This document shows, piece after piece, positions 26,377 to 34,082 of a stretch of 37,679 bases of DNA. Source of the DNA: Mycobacterium kyorinense (GTDB taxonomy: Bacteria; Actinomycetota; Actinomycetes; Mycobacteriales; Mycobacteriaceae). The notes under the pieces were generated by a model. It was not told the DNA's origin and made no database searches. It worked only from the letters and a program-made list of their open reading frames with translations. Every line of letters starts with the position of its first letter. The stretch's first letter is position 1. The stretch covers positions 1-37,679 of the forward strand of contig NZ_LZKJ01000171.1 of the NCBI RefSeq assembly GCF_001672775.1, in the 5' to 3' direction. The translations under genes and the position numbers were made by a program.

Positions 26377-27452
26377 ACGTTTTCGGGTCCGCTTATCGCG
26401 GGCGCCGGGTGTTGGTCACCGGCCATACCGGCTTCAAAGGCAGCTGGCTGTGTCTGTGGTTGCAGACGTTGGGCGCCGAGGTCAGCGGACTTGCATTGGA
26501 TCCATCGGTCGAGCCCAGCCATTGGGATCTGCTGAAACTAGCTATCGACGACCATCGTGTCGACGTTCGCGATGAAGAGGCAGTCCGCGCGGTCTTCGCT
26601 GCGGTAAGGCCGGAGATGGTTTTCCACTTGGCTGCGCAGCCGTTGGTCCGTCGCTCCTACCGCGACCCGGTCACCACGTGGGCCACCAACGCGATGGGCA
26701 CCGTGCATGTGCTCGAGGCCGTTCGCCACACGCCGGAGGTGCGTGCCGTGGTAGCGGTCACGAGCGACAAATGTTACGAGAATCGCGAATGGCCCTGGGC
26801 TTATCGAGAACAAGACCGCCTGGGGGGCCATGACCCCTACAGTGCGTCCAAGGCCAGCGCCGAGTTGGTGGCCGCGAGCTATCGAGTTGCGTTGCTGCAA
26901 CACCCGTCCGCGCCGCTGCTGGCAACCGCGCGGGGCGGCAACGTGATTGGAGGTGGTGACTGGTCCGAGGACCGGCTGATCCCCGATCTGGTGCGCTCGG
27001 TCGCCGCCCGTGAACCATTGATCATTCGCTCGCCGCAGGCCACGCGCCCTTGGCAGCATGTGCTGGACCTCCTCAGCGGATACCTGCTGCTCGGACAGCG
27101 GCTTCTGGCGGGTGACACCACATGTGCCGATGCCTGGAACTTCGGCCCTGATGTCGAGGGGAACCGCACGGTCGAGCAAGTGCTCGAAGACCTTGCTCGT
27201 GGATGGCCACAGCTTCGGTGGGAAGTGACATCGAGTCCCCAGCCGCACGAGGCGGGCTTGCTGCACCTCGACAGCGCCAAGGCAAAGATGCATCTGGGGT
27301 GGCGCCCGGTCTGGAACCTCGAAAGCACGCTCCACCACACGGCCCATTGGTATCGCCAATTGCTGGAGGCAGATGACGTGATCAGCGCCGACGACCTGGC
27401 CGCCTACGTTGCCGATGCCGCTGAGGCGGACCAAGTTTGGGCGACGACATGA
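26358..27452 (+). CDS. rfbG: CDP-glucose 4,6-dehydratase
   Basis: RfbG converts CDP-D-glucose to CDP-4-keto-6-deoxy-D-glucose with bound NAD. It is an extended short-chain dehydrogenase of 364 residues. The Rossmann motif is TGHTGFKGSW near residue 22. Next come HLAAQPLVRRSY (near 95), a VTSDKCYEN segment (near 135) and the catalytic pair in PYSASK (Tyr and Lys near 160). The ring-opening region and a GWRPVWNLE C-terminus are typical. The start is either GTG 26358 or TTG 26373; the latter gives a TTGA overlap with the rfbF stop. The rfbG stop sits in an ATGA at 27449-27452, yet no rfbH-like gene follows; a DUF222 gene comes next instead. Confidence 0.95.
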   Translation: MEVLALNVFGSAYRGRRVLVTGHTGFKGSWLCLWLQTLGAEVSGLALDPSVEPSHWDLLKLAIDDHRVDVRDEEAVRAVFAAVRPEMVFHLAAQPLVRRSYRDPVTTWATNAMGTVHVLEAVRHTPEVRAVVAVTSDKCYENREWPWAYREQDRLGGHDPYSASKASAELVAASYRVALLQHPSAPLLATARGGNVIGGGDWSEDRLIPDLVRSVAAREPLIIRSPQATRPWQHVLDLLSGYLLLGQRLLAGDTTCADAWNFGPDVEGNRTVEQVLEDLARGWPQLRWEVTSSPQPHEAGLLHLDSAKAKMHLGWRPVWNLESTLHHTAHWYRQLLEADDVISADDLAAYVADAAEADQVWATT

Positions 27453-27561
27453 GCACAGTCGATATCCCGAGAAGGTGTTCGCGCCCGCCGGCCCGAGCCG
27501 GCCACGCCTGCGGATGCGGTTCGGGGCGGGACTTGTCGGTGCCGGGTGTGATGATGTGGTC

Positions 27562-28818
27562 ATGTCTTCGATCGGGTCGTCAAACGCTGTTGAAGTGCGC
27601 CCCAAGGACCGCCTCGAGGTGTTGTTCGAGGAGCTGGCGGAGTTGGCCGGTCAGCGCAACGCAATCGATGCGCGCATCGTGGAGATCACCGCTGAGGTGG
27701 AGCGCGACGAGCTGTGCGGCATCACGGGCGCGCGGTCGGTGTCGGCATTGCTGGCCTGGAAGATGGGTTTGTCGTCGACAACCGCCAACACGATCGTTAC
27801 CGTCGCACGCCGGCTAGACGAGTTTCCCCGCTGCGCTGCGGAAATGGGGGAGGGTCGATTGTCGCTGGATCAGGTCGGCGTCATCGCGGGCCGGGCAGGC
27901 CAGGGGTCCGATGCGCACTATGCCGAGCTGGCCGCAGTTGCCACGGTCAGCCAGCTGCGCACCGCAATCAAGTTGGAACCGCGGCCCGATCCGGGTCCGC
28001 GGCCTGAACCGCAGCCAACGATCACCAAGACCAGCAACGCCGAGATGGACTTCTGGCGAATCACACTCCCGCACACCGACTCGGCCAAGTTCGAGGCGGC
28101 GCTGCAGTCGCATCATGATGCGCTCATGGGCGAGTGGAGACGCGACCGCGACAGTAGCGACGAGACATCCGACCAACACCCTGCGATGCCGACGAATACC
28201 GATGCGTTCATGAGGCTGGTCGAGACGGGGTGGGATGTTGAGGTGCAACGTCGCCCCCACGGACAGCGCACCACGGTGGTGGTGCATCTCGACGTCAAAG
28301 ACCGGGTGGCTGCGCTGCATCTGGGTCCGCTGCTGTTGGAATCCGAGCGGCAGTACCTGACATGTGATGCCACGTGTGAAGCGTGGTTTGAACGCGAGGG
28401 CGAAGTAATCGGTTGTGGTCGATCGACCCGCACGATTAGCCGTCGGCTCCGCCGCGCACTCGAGCACCGCCACCCCACGTGCGCCGTTCCGGGCTGCGCA
28501 GCCACCCGCGGCCTGCACGCCCATCACATCCGGCATTGGGAAGACGGCGGCCTCACCGAACTGGCCAACCTGGTGCTGGTCTGTCCTCATCACCACCGCC
28601 TGCACCATCGCGGCGTCATCGCCATCACCGGACCCGCAGACCAGCTGAAGGTGACCGACAGCGACGGCCAAGCACTCAGCGCCGGATCGCTTGCCCGCCC
28701 ACCCAAGCGGCCACCGCCTGCGGTAGGGCCCTACCCCGGACCCAGCGGCGAGCGCGCCGACTGGTGGTGGTACGAGCCATTCCAACCCCAACCACCACCG
28801 GCGCCGTCTAGCAACTAG
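27562..28818 (+). CDS. DUF222 / HNH endonuclease domain protein (13E12 repeat family)
   Basis: This 418-residue protein is of the mycobacterial 13E12 REP type. Residues 1-270 form DUF222, mostly helical, with a FEELAELAGQRNAIDARIVE opening. Near residue 300 comes an HNH nuclease: CAVPGCAATRGLHAHHI, WEDGGLTELANLVLVC and PHHHRLHH carry the zinc cysteines and the catalytic histidines. The Pro-rich tail is dispensable-looking. The ATG at 27562 is chosen because upstream in-frame codons extend into rfbG and look non-coding. Such genes are multicopy in mycobacteria and behave as mobile or recombinogenic repeats; one copy serves as the phiRv1 prophage attachment site in M. tuberculosis. The position after rfbG suggests insertion into a sugar operon. 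Confidence 0.9.
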   Translation: MSSIGSSNAVEVRPKDRLEVLFEELAELAGQRNAIDARIVEITAEVERDELCGITGARSVSALLAWKMGLSSTTANTIVTVARRLDEFPRCAAEMGEGRLSLDQVGVIAGRAGQGSDAHYAELAAVATVSQLRTAIKLEPRPDPGPRPEPQPTITKTSNAEMDFWRITLPHTDSAKFEAALQSHHDALMGEWRRDRDSSDETSDQHPAMPTNTDAFMRLVETGWDVEVQRRPHGQRTTVVVHLDVKDRVAALHLGPLLLESERQYLTCDATCEAWFEREGEVIGCGRSTRTISRRLRRALEHRHPTCAVPGCAATRGLHAHHIRHWEDGGLTELANLVLVCPHHHRLHHRGVIAITGPADQLKVTDSDGQALSAGSLARPPKRPPPAVGPYPGPSGERADWWWYEPFQPQPPPAPSSN

Positions 28819-28846
28819 GTTGCCCATTCGAGCCGACGACGTGCGG

Positions 28847-29794
28847 CTATCTGCCGCCGGCGTGGGCTATAGGAACCCGCCGAGACTTCGCCTCGACAGC
28901 GGCCCAGAGCGCCAGAATCGCCCTGTGCCGCTGGGCATTCCCGTCGTCCCCGTCCGAGAACGAATCGCACAACTGCCTGAGCAGGCCTACCCGCGCATCC
29001 TGGCCCTGCACCGCACCCGAGTCAGCCGAAGAAAACGGGTCACGCTGATCTGCGAGCGTCTGCACCACTTGCCCGTTGTTGTGTGCGACAACCCTGAAGA
29101 ACGTGTTTGTCTCCCGACTGGCGAGCGTCAGCACACATGGGCAGAGGTTAGGCCCCGTGAAAGTTCCTTCCCAGCAATCGATCTCATCGTCTGACGCTCC
29201 ACAGACTGTCGAGGTCGATACGCCGTCGTAGCCCAATTCGGACAACAGTGCGATCGCCTGGATCCCGTAGAACCGAACAGCACCGCCGCCGCGCGAACTG
29301 AATCTTTTCCAGTTGTCCAGGCCGACGCGATAGTGATGTGCCAAGAAGCTCCAGTCGAAGGAAATGCTGTCGGCGGATCCGGTAAGCGCTTCCCGGAGCT
29401 TGCCTGCCCATGGCGTGAAGCGAAACGTATATCCCACCCGGTAGCGCTTTCCCGCATTCTCAACCGCCATGAGCAAGGAAGCGGCCGATCCGGGAGTCGG
29501 CGCGAGCGGCTTCTCGAGGATCAGCTGACGGATATTGGGCATCTCTGTCAGGCGAGGAACCCATCGCATCTGGTCTTCCGGGCGAAGCGCGATCACCACT
29601 CCGCTGGACCTCGCCAAAGCGTCGTCGACATCGCTGCACCAGACCACCTGTTGCACATACCCGGAGAGTTCCGCTCGACCGCTCACCGCGTCCCGATAGC
29701 GGCTCGGTAGCGCAACTTCAACGCCCGCCTCGACGAGAGCCGGCAGATATCCGTAGCTGCCAAACCCCGAGCCGAGGATCGTGAACAAGCTCAA
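28847..29794 (-). CDS. Gfo/Idh/MocA-family oxidoreductase
   Basis: This NAD(P)-dependent sugar oxidoreductase has 315 residues. A Rossmann motif GSGFGSYG sits at residues 8-15, and LILEKPLAP near residue 90 holds the Glu-Lys-Pro signature with the catalytic Lys. The C-terminal half fits the substrate domain, including a YTFRFTPW segment near 120. In deoxysugar pathways such enzymes reduce or oxidise a keto group on a nucleotide sugar. The start is a TTG overlapping the stop of the upstream C-methyltransferase gene (TTGA at 29791-29794), so translation is coupled. The two probably act in sequence on a CDP- or dTDP-4-keto-6-deoxyhexose. The exact carbon reduced is not predictable here. Confidence 0.85.
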   Translation of the reverse strand: MSLFTILGSGFGSYGYLPALVEAGVEVALPSRYRDAVSGRAELSGYVQQVVWCSDVDDALARSSGVVIALRPEDQMRWVPRLTEMPNIRQLILEKPLAPTPGSAASLLMAVENAGKRYRVGYTFRFTPWAGKLREALTGSADSISFDWSFLAHHYRVGLDNWKRFSSRGGGAVRFYGIQAIALLSELGYDGVSTSTVCGASDDEIDCWEGTFTGPNLCPCVLTLASRETNTFFRVVAHNNGQVVQTLADQRDPFSSADSGAVQGQDARVGLLRQLCDSFSDGDDGNAQRHRAILALWAAVEAKSRRVPIAHAGGR

Positions 29795-31071
29795 GCCTGG
29801 AAGTCGTCACTGCTGAGGACGTCGAAAACCGGGCCCTGGTAACCGCTATCGGAGAGGTAGCGCCGGATTTCTGCGGAGATGTGCCAAGCCAGATTCAGCA
29901 AGGGCTTGGTTTGCGGACCCAGTTCAAACAGAGCATCGTCCGACAGGATCGGAATCCGCGTGCCGGGCACGTAGTGCCCGATCTTGATCGAGCCAGGTTT
30001 CTCGTGGACTGCGACGATCTCGTTCTCGGTGATACCCAGAAGCTTGACCAGGATGGCGGCGCGACCGGGGAACGCCTTGGCGCGGATCGGTCCGTGTTCG
30101 GCGACGACGTGCCTGATCTCGCGCGCCTTGCGGTCTTTCCACAGCTCTACATCACGGGCGAGTTGGCCGAAACTTCGTTGAAAGTTCTGCTCACGCGCAA
30201 TGACGTCGGCTGCCGTTGCCTCCGCACGCTGCGAGCCGTGCCCGAGGGTGATCCGGATATTTCCGCCATAGCGGGCGGGAAACTCGACATCCACGATGTC
30301 CAGACCTAGTGACTTCGCGATGAAATCGAAGGAGTGATACGAGTAGGTCCTGGGGTGCTCGTGGTAGAAGGTGTCGAATTGATGCCGGTCGAGTACGGCG
30401 CCCAGGTAATGGTTCTCGATCACGATCGTGGTTTGCGGCCCCAGCAGAAGTTCGAGCGCGGAAAGGACGCCTGACAAGTCCTCGATATGGGCGAACACGT
30501 TGGTGAACGTGATGAGATCCGGCGTGCCGGCCCCGTCGCGGATCGCCGCGGCTGTCTCTCGGCTCAGATAGTCCTGGACGACAAAATGGCCTTTCGCCGC
30601 CGCGTCGCGGCCGGCGCCGGTTGGCTCGATACCGGCTGTTTTCGCCCCGGCATCCCGGAAGAAATCCAGCAGGCTGCCGTCGTTGCAGCCGACATCGAGC
30701 ACGAGCTTCTCGGTCAACGGGCCGAGTCGTTCGACGCATGAGCCCACCAGGCTGCGCATCCCGGACAATACGTCGGCCGTGAAGCGCGAGCGATAGTGAT
30801 AGTCGTCTGGGAACAGATTTTCTTTCGGCACCTGGAAGCGTTGGTGTGCGGTAGCGCATGTCGGGCAAAAGCCGATATTGATCGGGTATTCGCGGCATTG
30901 CCGGGGATCACCGATCTTGACGAGGTCGTCGCAAAGCGGATGCCGGCCCAGATCAAGCACGGGCAGCAATTGACTGCCGCCGCAGACTTCGCAGCCCGTG
31001 ATCTCCGTCAGATGTGTGTCGCCGTTTGCCGAAGTGGTCAGCCAACTGCTGCCTGGCGATCTGTTGTCCAC
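29791..31071 (-). CDS. TylC3-type nucleotide-sugar C-methyltransferase
   Basis: This 426-residue protein has the three-part layout of TylC3/TcaB9 enzymes, which methylate C3 of an NDP-4-keto-6-deoxyhexose. A zinc-binding N-terminus has CEVC near residue 28 and CPTC near 69. The S-adenosylmethionine domain contains VLDVGCNDGSLLDFF near residue 122. The catalytic YHEHPRTYSYHSF block near residue 237 keeps the Glu-His pair and is followed by ARYGGNIRI. The C-terminal third is the usual C-methyltransferase substrate domain. The start is GTG with AAGGAGG three bases upstream, which is close. It is the first gene of a two-gene operon with the oxidoreductase and is divergent from the HTH-methyltransferase gene. 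With rfbF/rfbG nearby, a CDP-linked branched sugar is the likely product. Confidence 0.9.
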   Translation of the reverse strand: MDNRSPGSSWLTTSANGDTHLTEITGCEVCGGSQLLPVLDLGRHPLCDDLVKIGDPRQCREYPINIGFCPTCATAHQRFQVPKENLFPDDYHYRSRFTADVLSGMRSLVGSCVERLGPLTEKLVLDVGCNDGSLLDFFRDAGAKTAGIEPTGAGRDAAAKGHFVVQDYLSRETAAAIRDGAGTPDLITFTNVFAHIEDLSGVLSALELLLGPQTTIVIENHYLGAVLDRHQFDTFYHEHPRTYSYHSFDFIAKSLGLDIVDVEFPARYGGNIRITLGHGSQRAEATAADVIAREQNFQRSFGQLARDVELWKDRKAREIRHVVAEHGPIRAKAFPGRAAILVKLLGITENEIVAVHEKPGSIKIGHYVPGTRIPILSDDALFELGPQTKPLLNLAWHISAEIRRYLSDSGYQGPVFDVLSSDDFQA

Positions 31072-31150
31072 CGGCCTCCTTGGGTATAAGCCTCGTCGAT
31101 CCTAACGTCGCGCTGACGGTGTTCCGAAAGTCATCGCCTACTCTGACGGC
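31072..31150. promoter_or_regulatory. Divergent promoter region
   Basis: This 79-base gap separates two divergent starts. On the plus strand TACTCT at 31139-31144 fits TANNNT and lies six bases before the GTG at 31151, so that transcript is probably leaderless. On the minus strand TAGGAT (about 31100-31105) could serve as -10 for the C-methyltransferase, whose ribosome site is at 31075-31081. The plus-strand product carries an XRE helix-turn-helix, so this region is the obvious candidate binding site. No clear palindrome was seen. Confidence 0.45.
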
Positions 31151-32233
31151 GTGGCAAAAGATTGGGCTGCCGATCAGGCGGCGCGAATTGGGGACGAAAT
31201 CAGGCGACTAAGAGGCTCCCGCTCAGAGCAGTGGCTGTCAGATCGAACCCACGCGCTCGGATACCCCGTGGAGTGCGCGACGATCGCCGAGTTCGAAAAC
31301 CACAAACGCAAAGACGTGAGCACGGCCGAGTTGGCTGTCCTGGCCAAGGCGTTGGATACCGCTCCGATCGCGCTGCTGTATCCCTCGTCGTATCCCACCG
31401 AGTTGCAGATGTTGCCGGGTGTCGACGCAACGAGTTGGAGTGCGGCCGAATGGTTCTCGGGGCTGACGAACCATCAGCAGCGCGTGACCGAAAACGTGAG
31501 AGCCCTCGCTGAAGACCGAGAGTTCGCTCAGCTGTCTTCCGAATGGATGAATCGAAGCATCCCGAACCGCTATTCGTACAACTTCGAATGGCTGGGCCGG
31601 CCGATCATCCAATACCCACCGGATGTCGTTTCCCTACAGGAGCTGATTTGGACCGTCAAGCCCGATGTCATCGTCGAGACCGGAATCGCGCACGGGGGTT
31701 CATTGATTCTCAGCGCTTCCATGCTTGCGCTGCTTGACTTGTGTGACGCCATCACCACCAACAGGCCACTCGACGTGGGTGCCTCCAATCGGCAGGTCAT
31801 CGGCGTCGATATCGAGATACGCGCCCACAACCGTGCGGCGATAGAAGCACATCCACTTTCTCCCTACATCACGATGATTGAAGGGTCGAGCGTCGAGCCG
31901 GCGATCATCGAGCAGGTTCACGACGCGGCACGCGGCCGTGGGACCACGCTGGTGTGCCTCGACAGCAACCACACGCACGAGCATGTCCTCGCTGAGCTGT
32001 CGGCCTACGCATCGCTCGTGACGCCGAACAGTTATTGCGTGGTATTCGACACGATCGTCGAGGACATGCCCGACGACATGTTTCCCACCCGGCCGTGGGG
32101 GCCCGGCAACAACCCGAAGACGGCGGTCTGGGAGTTTTTGAAGTCGCACTCCGAGTTCGAGATTGACCAGCAGATTCCGCAGAAGCTCCAAATCACCGTG
32201 GCGCCTGACGGATATCTGCGACGAGTGCGTTAA
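31151..32233 (+). CDS. XRE helix-turn-helix fused to a CmcI-type sugar O-methyltransferase
   Basis: This 360-residue fusion has two parts. Residues 1-110 match an actinobacterial XRE regulator: RIGDEIRRLRGSRSEQWLSD, then an ALGYPVECATIAEFENHKR recognition region, ELAVLAKALDTAPIALLYPS, and the typical tail with LPGVDATSW and AAEWFSGL. Residues 115-360 are a CmcI-family (cephalosporin hydroxylase-like) methyltransferase of the kind that O-methylates rhamnose or fucose on mycobacterial glycolipids: RYSYNFEWLGRPIIQ, VIVETGIAHGGSLI, GVDIEIRAHNRAAIEAHP and TLVCLDSNHTHEHV. The frame is continuous, with no internal stop. The leaderless-type GTG start includes the HTH. It heads an operon of three methyltransferase genes. 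The role is probably sugar O-methylation, with possible self-regulation. Confidence 0.88.
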   Translation: MAKDWAADQAARIGDEIRRLRGSRSEQWLSDRTHALGYPVECATIAEFENHKRKDVSTAELAVLAKALDTAPIALLYPSSYPTELQMLPGVDATSWSAAEWFSGLTNHQQRVTENVRALAEDREFAQLSSEWMNRSIPNRYSYNFEWLGRPIIQYPPDVVSLQELIWTVKPDVIVETGIAHGGSLILSASMLALLDLCDAITTNRPLDVGASNRQVIGVDIEIRAHNRAAIEAHPLSPYITMIEGSSVEPAIIEQVHDAARGRGTTLVCLDSNHTHEHVLAELSAYASLVTPNSYCVVFDTIVEDMPDDMFPTRPWGPGNNPKTAVWEFLKSHSEFEIDQQIPQKLQITVAPDGYLRRVR

Positions 32234-32280
32234 AGCTATGCGGCACATCCGTTTGAGTGCGCTTCGGAAGTAGGACCTTG

Positions 32281-32994
32281 GTGAACGTCGTTCTGAAGTT
32301 TTCTCCCATCGCTCGGCCCTACCGTCACCGCAGCCGGCGCAAAATGCTGCGAGCGCTGCGGCGAGAACTTGCTTCCAGGACCACCTGGTCGGCGGTGGAC
32401 ACCGAGCTTCGCGGCGAGACCGCTGACGTGGTCAACCGGACGCCCAGGGTCCACAAGTTGGCGTACTTCTCGCCGATCTACGAGCCTGTCGTAGACCGAA
32501 CCAGTCCGATCCGGGTGTTGGAGATCGGAGGCTTCTACGGGGACTCGGTACAGATGTGGCAGCAATACCTTCAGCCCGACTCGCTCATCGTCGGTATTGA
32601 TGTTGACTCGAAACTGGCGAAAATCCAGGATTCAACAGGCGCTCACGTCCGCATGGGTGGCGAGAACGATTCTTTCCTGAGAGAAGTAGCTGCAGAATTC
32701 GGCCCGTTCGACGTCATTATCGATGCGGGTAGCAAAACGAGCTCCCAGCTGGTGAGTTCTTTTCGCTGCCTGTTCGACAATGCATTGACCGACAGCGGCG
32801 CCTACCTCATTGACGACGTGTTCTGCGATTATTGGACATTTTTGGGCAGCTTTTCGTTCAAAGACGTCGGACGAGCTTTACTGGACGCTATGTGGGGCCA
32901 TTATCAGGTCGCCACGAGCATCGCCAACTTCCGAGCCGGTCACCTTGTCGTCGTGCGTCGTGCAGCCTTGATCCATGATGGTCCGCATGAATAG
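32281..32994 (+). CDS. Class I SAM methyltransferase, MycE/rhamnosyl O-methyltransferase-like
   Basis: This protein of about 237 residues starts at GTG 32281, preceded by an AGGA element. The S-adenosylmethionine motif is VLEIGGFYGDSVQMW near residue 80, followed by LIVGIDVDSK near residue 105. VIIDAGSK near residue 147 sits where MycE-like sugar O-methyltransferases have DDGSH, and an AYLIDDVFCDYW segment follows. The usual His and one Asp of that motif are replaced by Lys and Ala, which may alter or abolish the metal-assisted chemistry. It lies 47 bases after the HTH-methyltransferase and overlaps the next methyltransferase by up to 20 bases. A role in O-methylating a deoxysugar of the glycolipid is inferred. 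Confidence 0.8.
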   Translation: MNVVLKFSPIARPYRHRSRRKMLRALRRELASRTTWSAVDTELRGETADVVNRTPRVHKLAYFSPIYEPVVDRTSPIRVLEIGGFYGDSVQMWQQYLQPDSLIVGIDVDSKLAKIQDSTGAHVRMGGENDSFLREVAAEFGPFDVIIDAGSKTSSQLVSSFRCLFDNALTDSGAYLIDDVFCDYWTFLGSFSFKDVGRALLDAMWGHYQVATSIANFRAGHLVVVRRAALIHDGPHE

Positions 32995-33751
32995 CAGTGC
33001 GGACGACATTGCGCGCATGCCTCGGGGCGGGCCGGAAGCTTCCTGGCTGGACAGGCGGTTGCAGACCACCCGGCTGGAATATCTGGACCGCGACGACGTC
33101 GACGAGTTGAAGCGCAAGGTCATCCGGGCGCTGGATCGGGCCGGGGGGCGGCGGAGGATCGGCATTTACGAGCGGTGCGCCCGGATGGCGCTTCGTGAGG
33201 TTGCTGACCTCGGCTCTCCGAAGATCCTCGAACTCGGAGCCGGCCTCGGCGGAATGTCACGCAAGTTGCTGGCGATTCATCCCACTGCCGAGGTGACGGT
33301 CAGCGACATCGACCCGGAGTTCGTGGGTGCGGTGGCCGACGGCGATCTCGGGAAACACCCGCGCGCAACCGTGCGCGAAATGGACGCTACCGCGATCGAC
33401 GCGCCGGACGGGTACTACGACCTCGCGGTCTTCGCGTTGTCGTTGCATCATCTGCCGCCCGAGTTGGTCGTGCGGGTGTTCGCGGAGGGCACCCGGGCGG
33501 CGAAGAAGCTGTTGATCGTGGATCTGCGCAGGCCGCCGGCGCCGGTACACGTCGCGGTTTTGGCGGTCGTGCTGCCGTTCACCCGGCTGGTCCCTCTGCA
33601 ACACGACGGGCTCATCAGTTCGCTGCGTGCATACAGCGCATCGGCGCTGCGCGCGCTGGCCCACCATGCCGACCCGGCGATTAACGTCGAGTTCCGGACC
33701 CGAGGTCTGGGTCCGACGGTCGCGGTGGCCAGCCGCGCCCACGTCAATTGA
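32975..33751 (+). CDS. Class I SAM-dependent methyltransferase (methyltransferase type 11/25)
   Basis: This 258-residue cytoplasmic protein has a Rossmann methyltransferase core. ILELGAGLGGMSRKLL (near 75) binds S-adenosylmethionine, VTVSDIDPEF (near 98) holds the acidic residue for the ribose, and LAVFALSLHHLP (near 145) is the post-II motif. The C-terminal part includes a hydrophobic stretch, VHVAVLAVVLPFTRLVPL, which could contact a membrane or a lipid substrate. The start is ATG 32975 or ATG 32987; both overlap the upstream gene end. It closes the three-methyltransferase operon. The substrate is unknown; sugar or lipid O-methylation is plausible from context. Confidence 0.82.
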   Translation: MMVRMNSSADDIARMPRGGPEASWLDRRLQTTRLEYLDRDDVDELKRKVIRALDRAGGRRRIGIYERCARMALREVADLGSPKILELGAGLGGMSRKLLAIHPTAEVTVSDIDPEFVGAVADGDLGKHPRATVREMDATAIDAPDGYYDLAVFALSLHHLPPELVVRVFAEGTRAAKKLLIVDLRRPPAPVHVAVLAVVLPFTRLVPLQHDGLISSLRAYSASALRALAHHADPAINVEFRTRGLGPTVAVASRAHVN

Positions 33752-34082
33752 CGCGTCCCAAGGCCGCGGGTCGTCGAACTCCTTCACCCCGCCCCAATTC
33801 GTCAATTCGAACCTCGTCAGCACATAGAAGTTCCATAGCTTTGCGAGCACAACTTTCATCGCGGGCCTTTCCGCACCGCTTCACAACCGCGCCGTTTGCG
33901 AACTGTGCTGGAGCAACCGATCTTTGGCGTAGGTGTAGATAGCGGCTAACCCACGACAGTGCGGTGTACTGCGAGCTCTGTCTCGAAACTTTAAAGGAGC
34001 CAACTTCGACTGTTGCGAGTTTCCACTAACCGGATCGGGAACTTCGCAATTTGCGCATCGGCCCAGATGCTACGGTCGGCCG
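33752..34082. other. Intergenic region before the MFS gene
   Basis: About 330 bases hold no supported gene. On the minus strand, from an ATG at 33859 with GGAAAGG just upstream, roughly 35 protein-like codons (opening MKVVLAKLWNFYVLTRFEL) run toward 33752, then continue as antisense of the methyltransferase gene; this may be a gene relic. An AAAGGAG at 33993-33999 is a good ribosome-site match without a credible start behind it. The MFS promoter lies at the right end. Confidence 0.4.
34071..34076 (+). promoter_or_regulatory. -10 box (TACGGT) for a leaderless MFS transcript
   Basis: TACGGT fits the mycobacterial TANNNT -10 pattern and ends six bases before the GTG at 34083, which puts the expected transcript start on the start codon. 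No strong -35 is visible, which is common for these promoters. Confidence 0.5.

Noticed and set aside
28811..28823. GCAAC-TAG-GTTGC hairpin at the end of the DUF222 gene as a terminator
   Set aside because: It is perfect but has only a 5-bp stem and 3-base loop, contains the stop codon, and lacks a T-tract.
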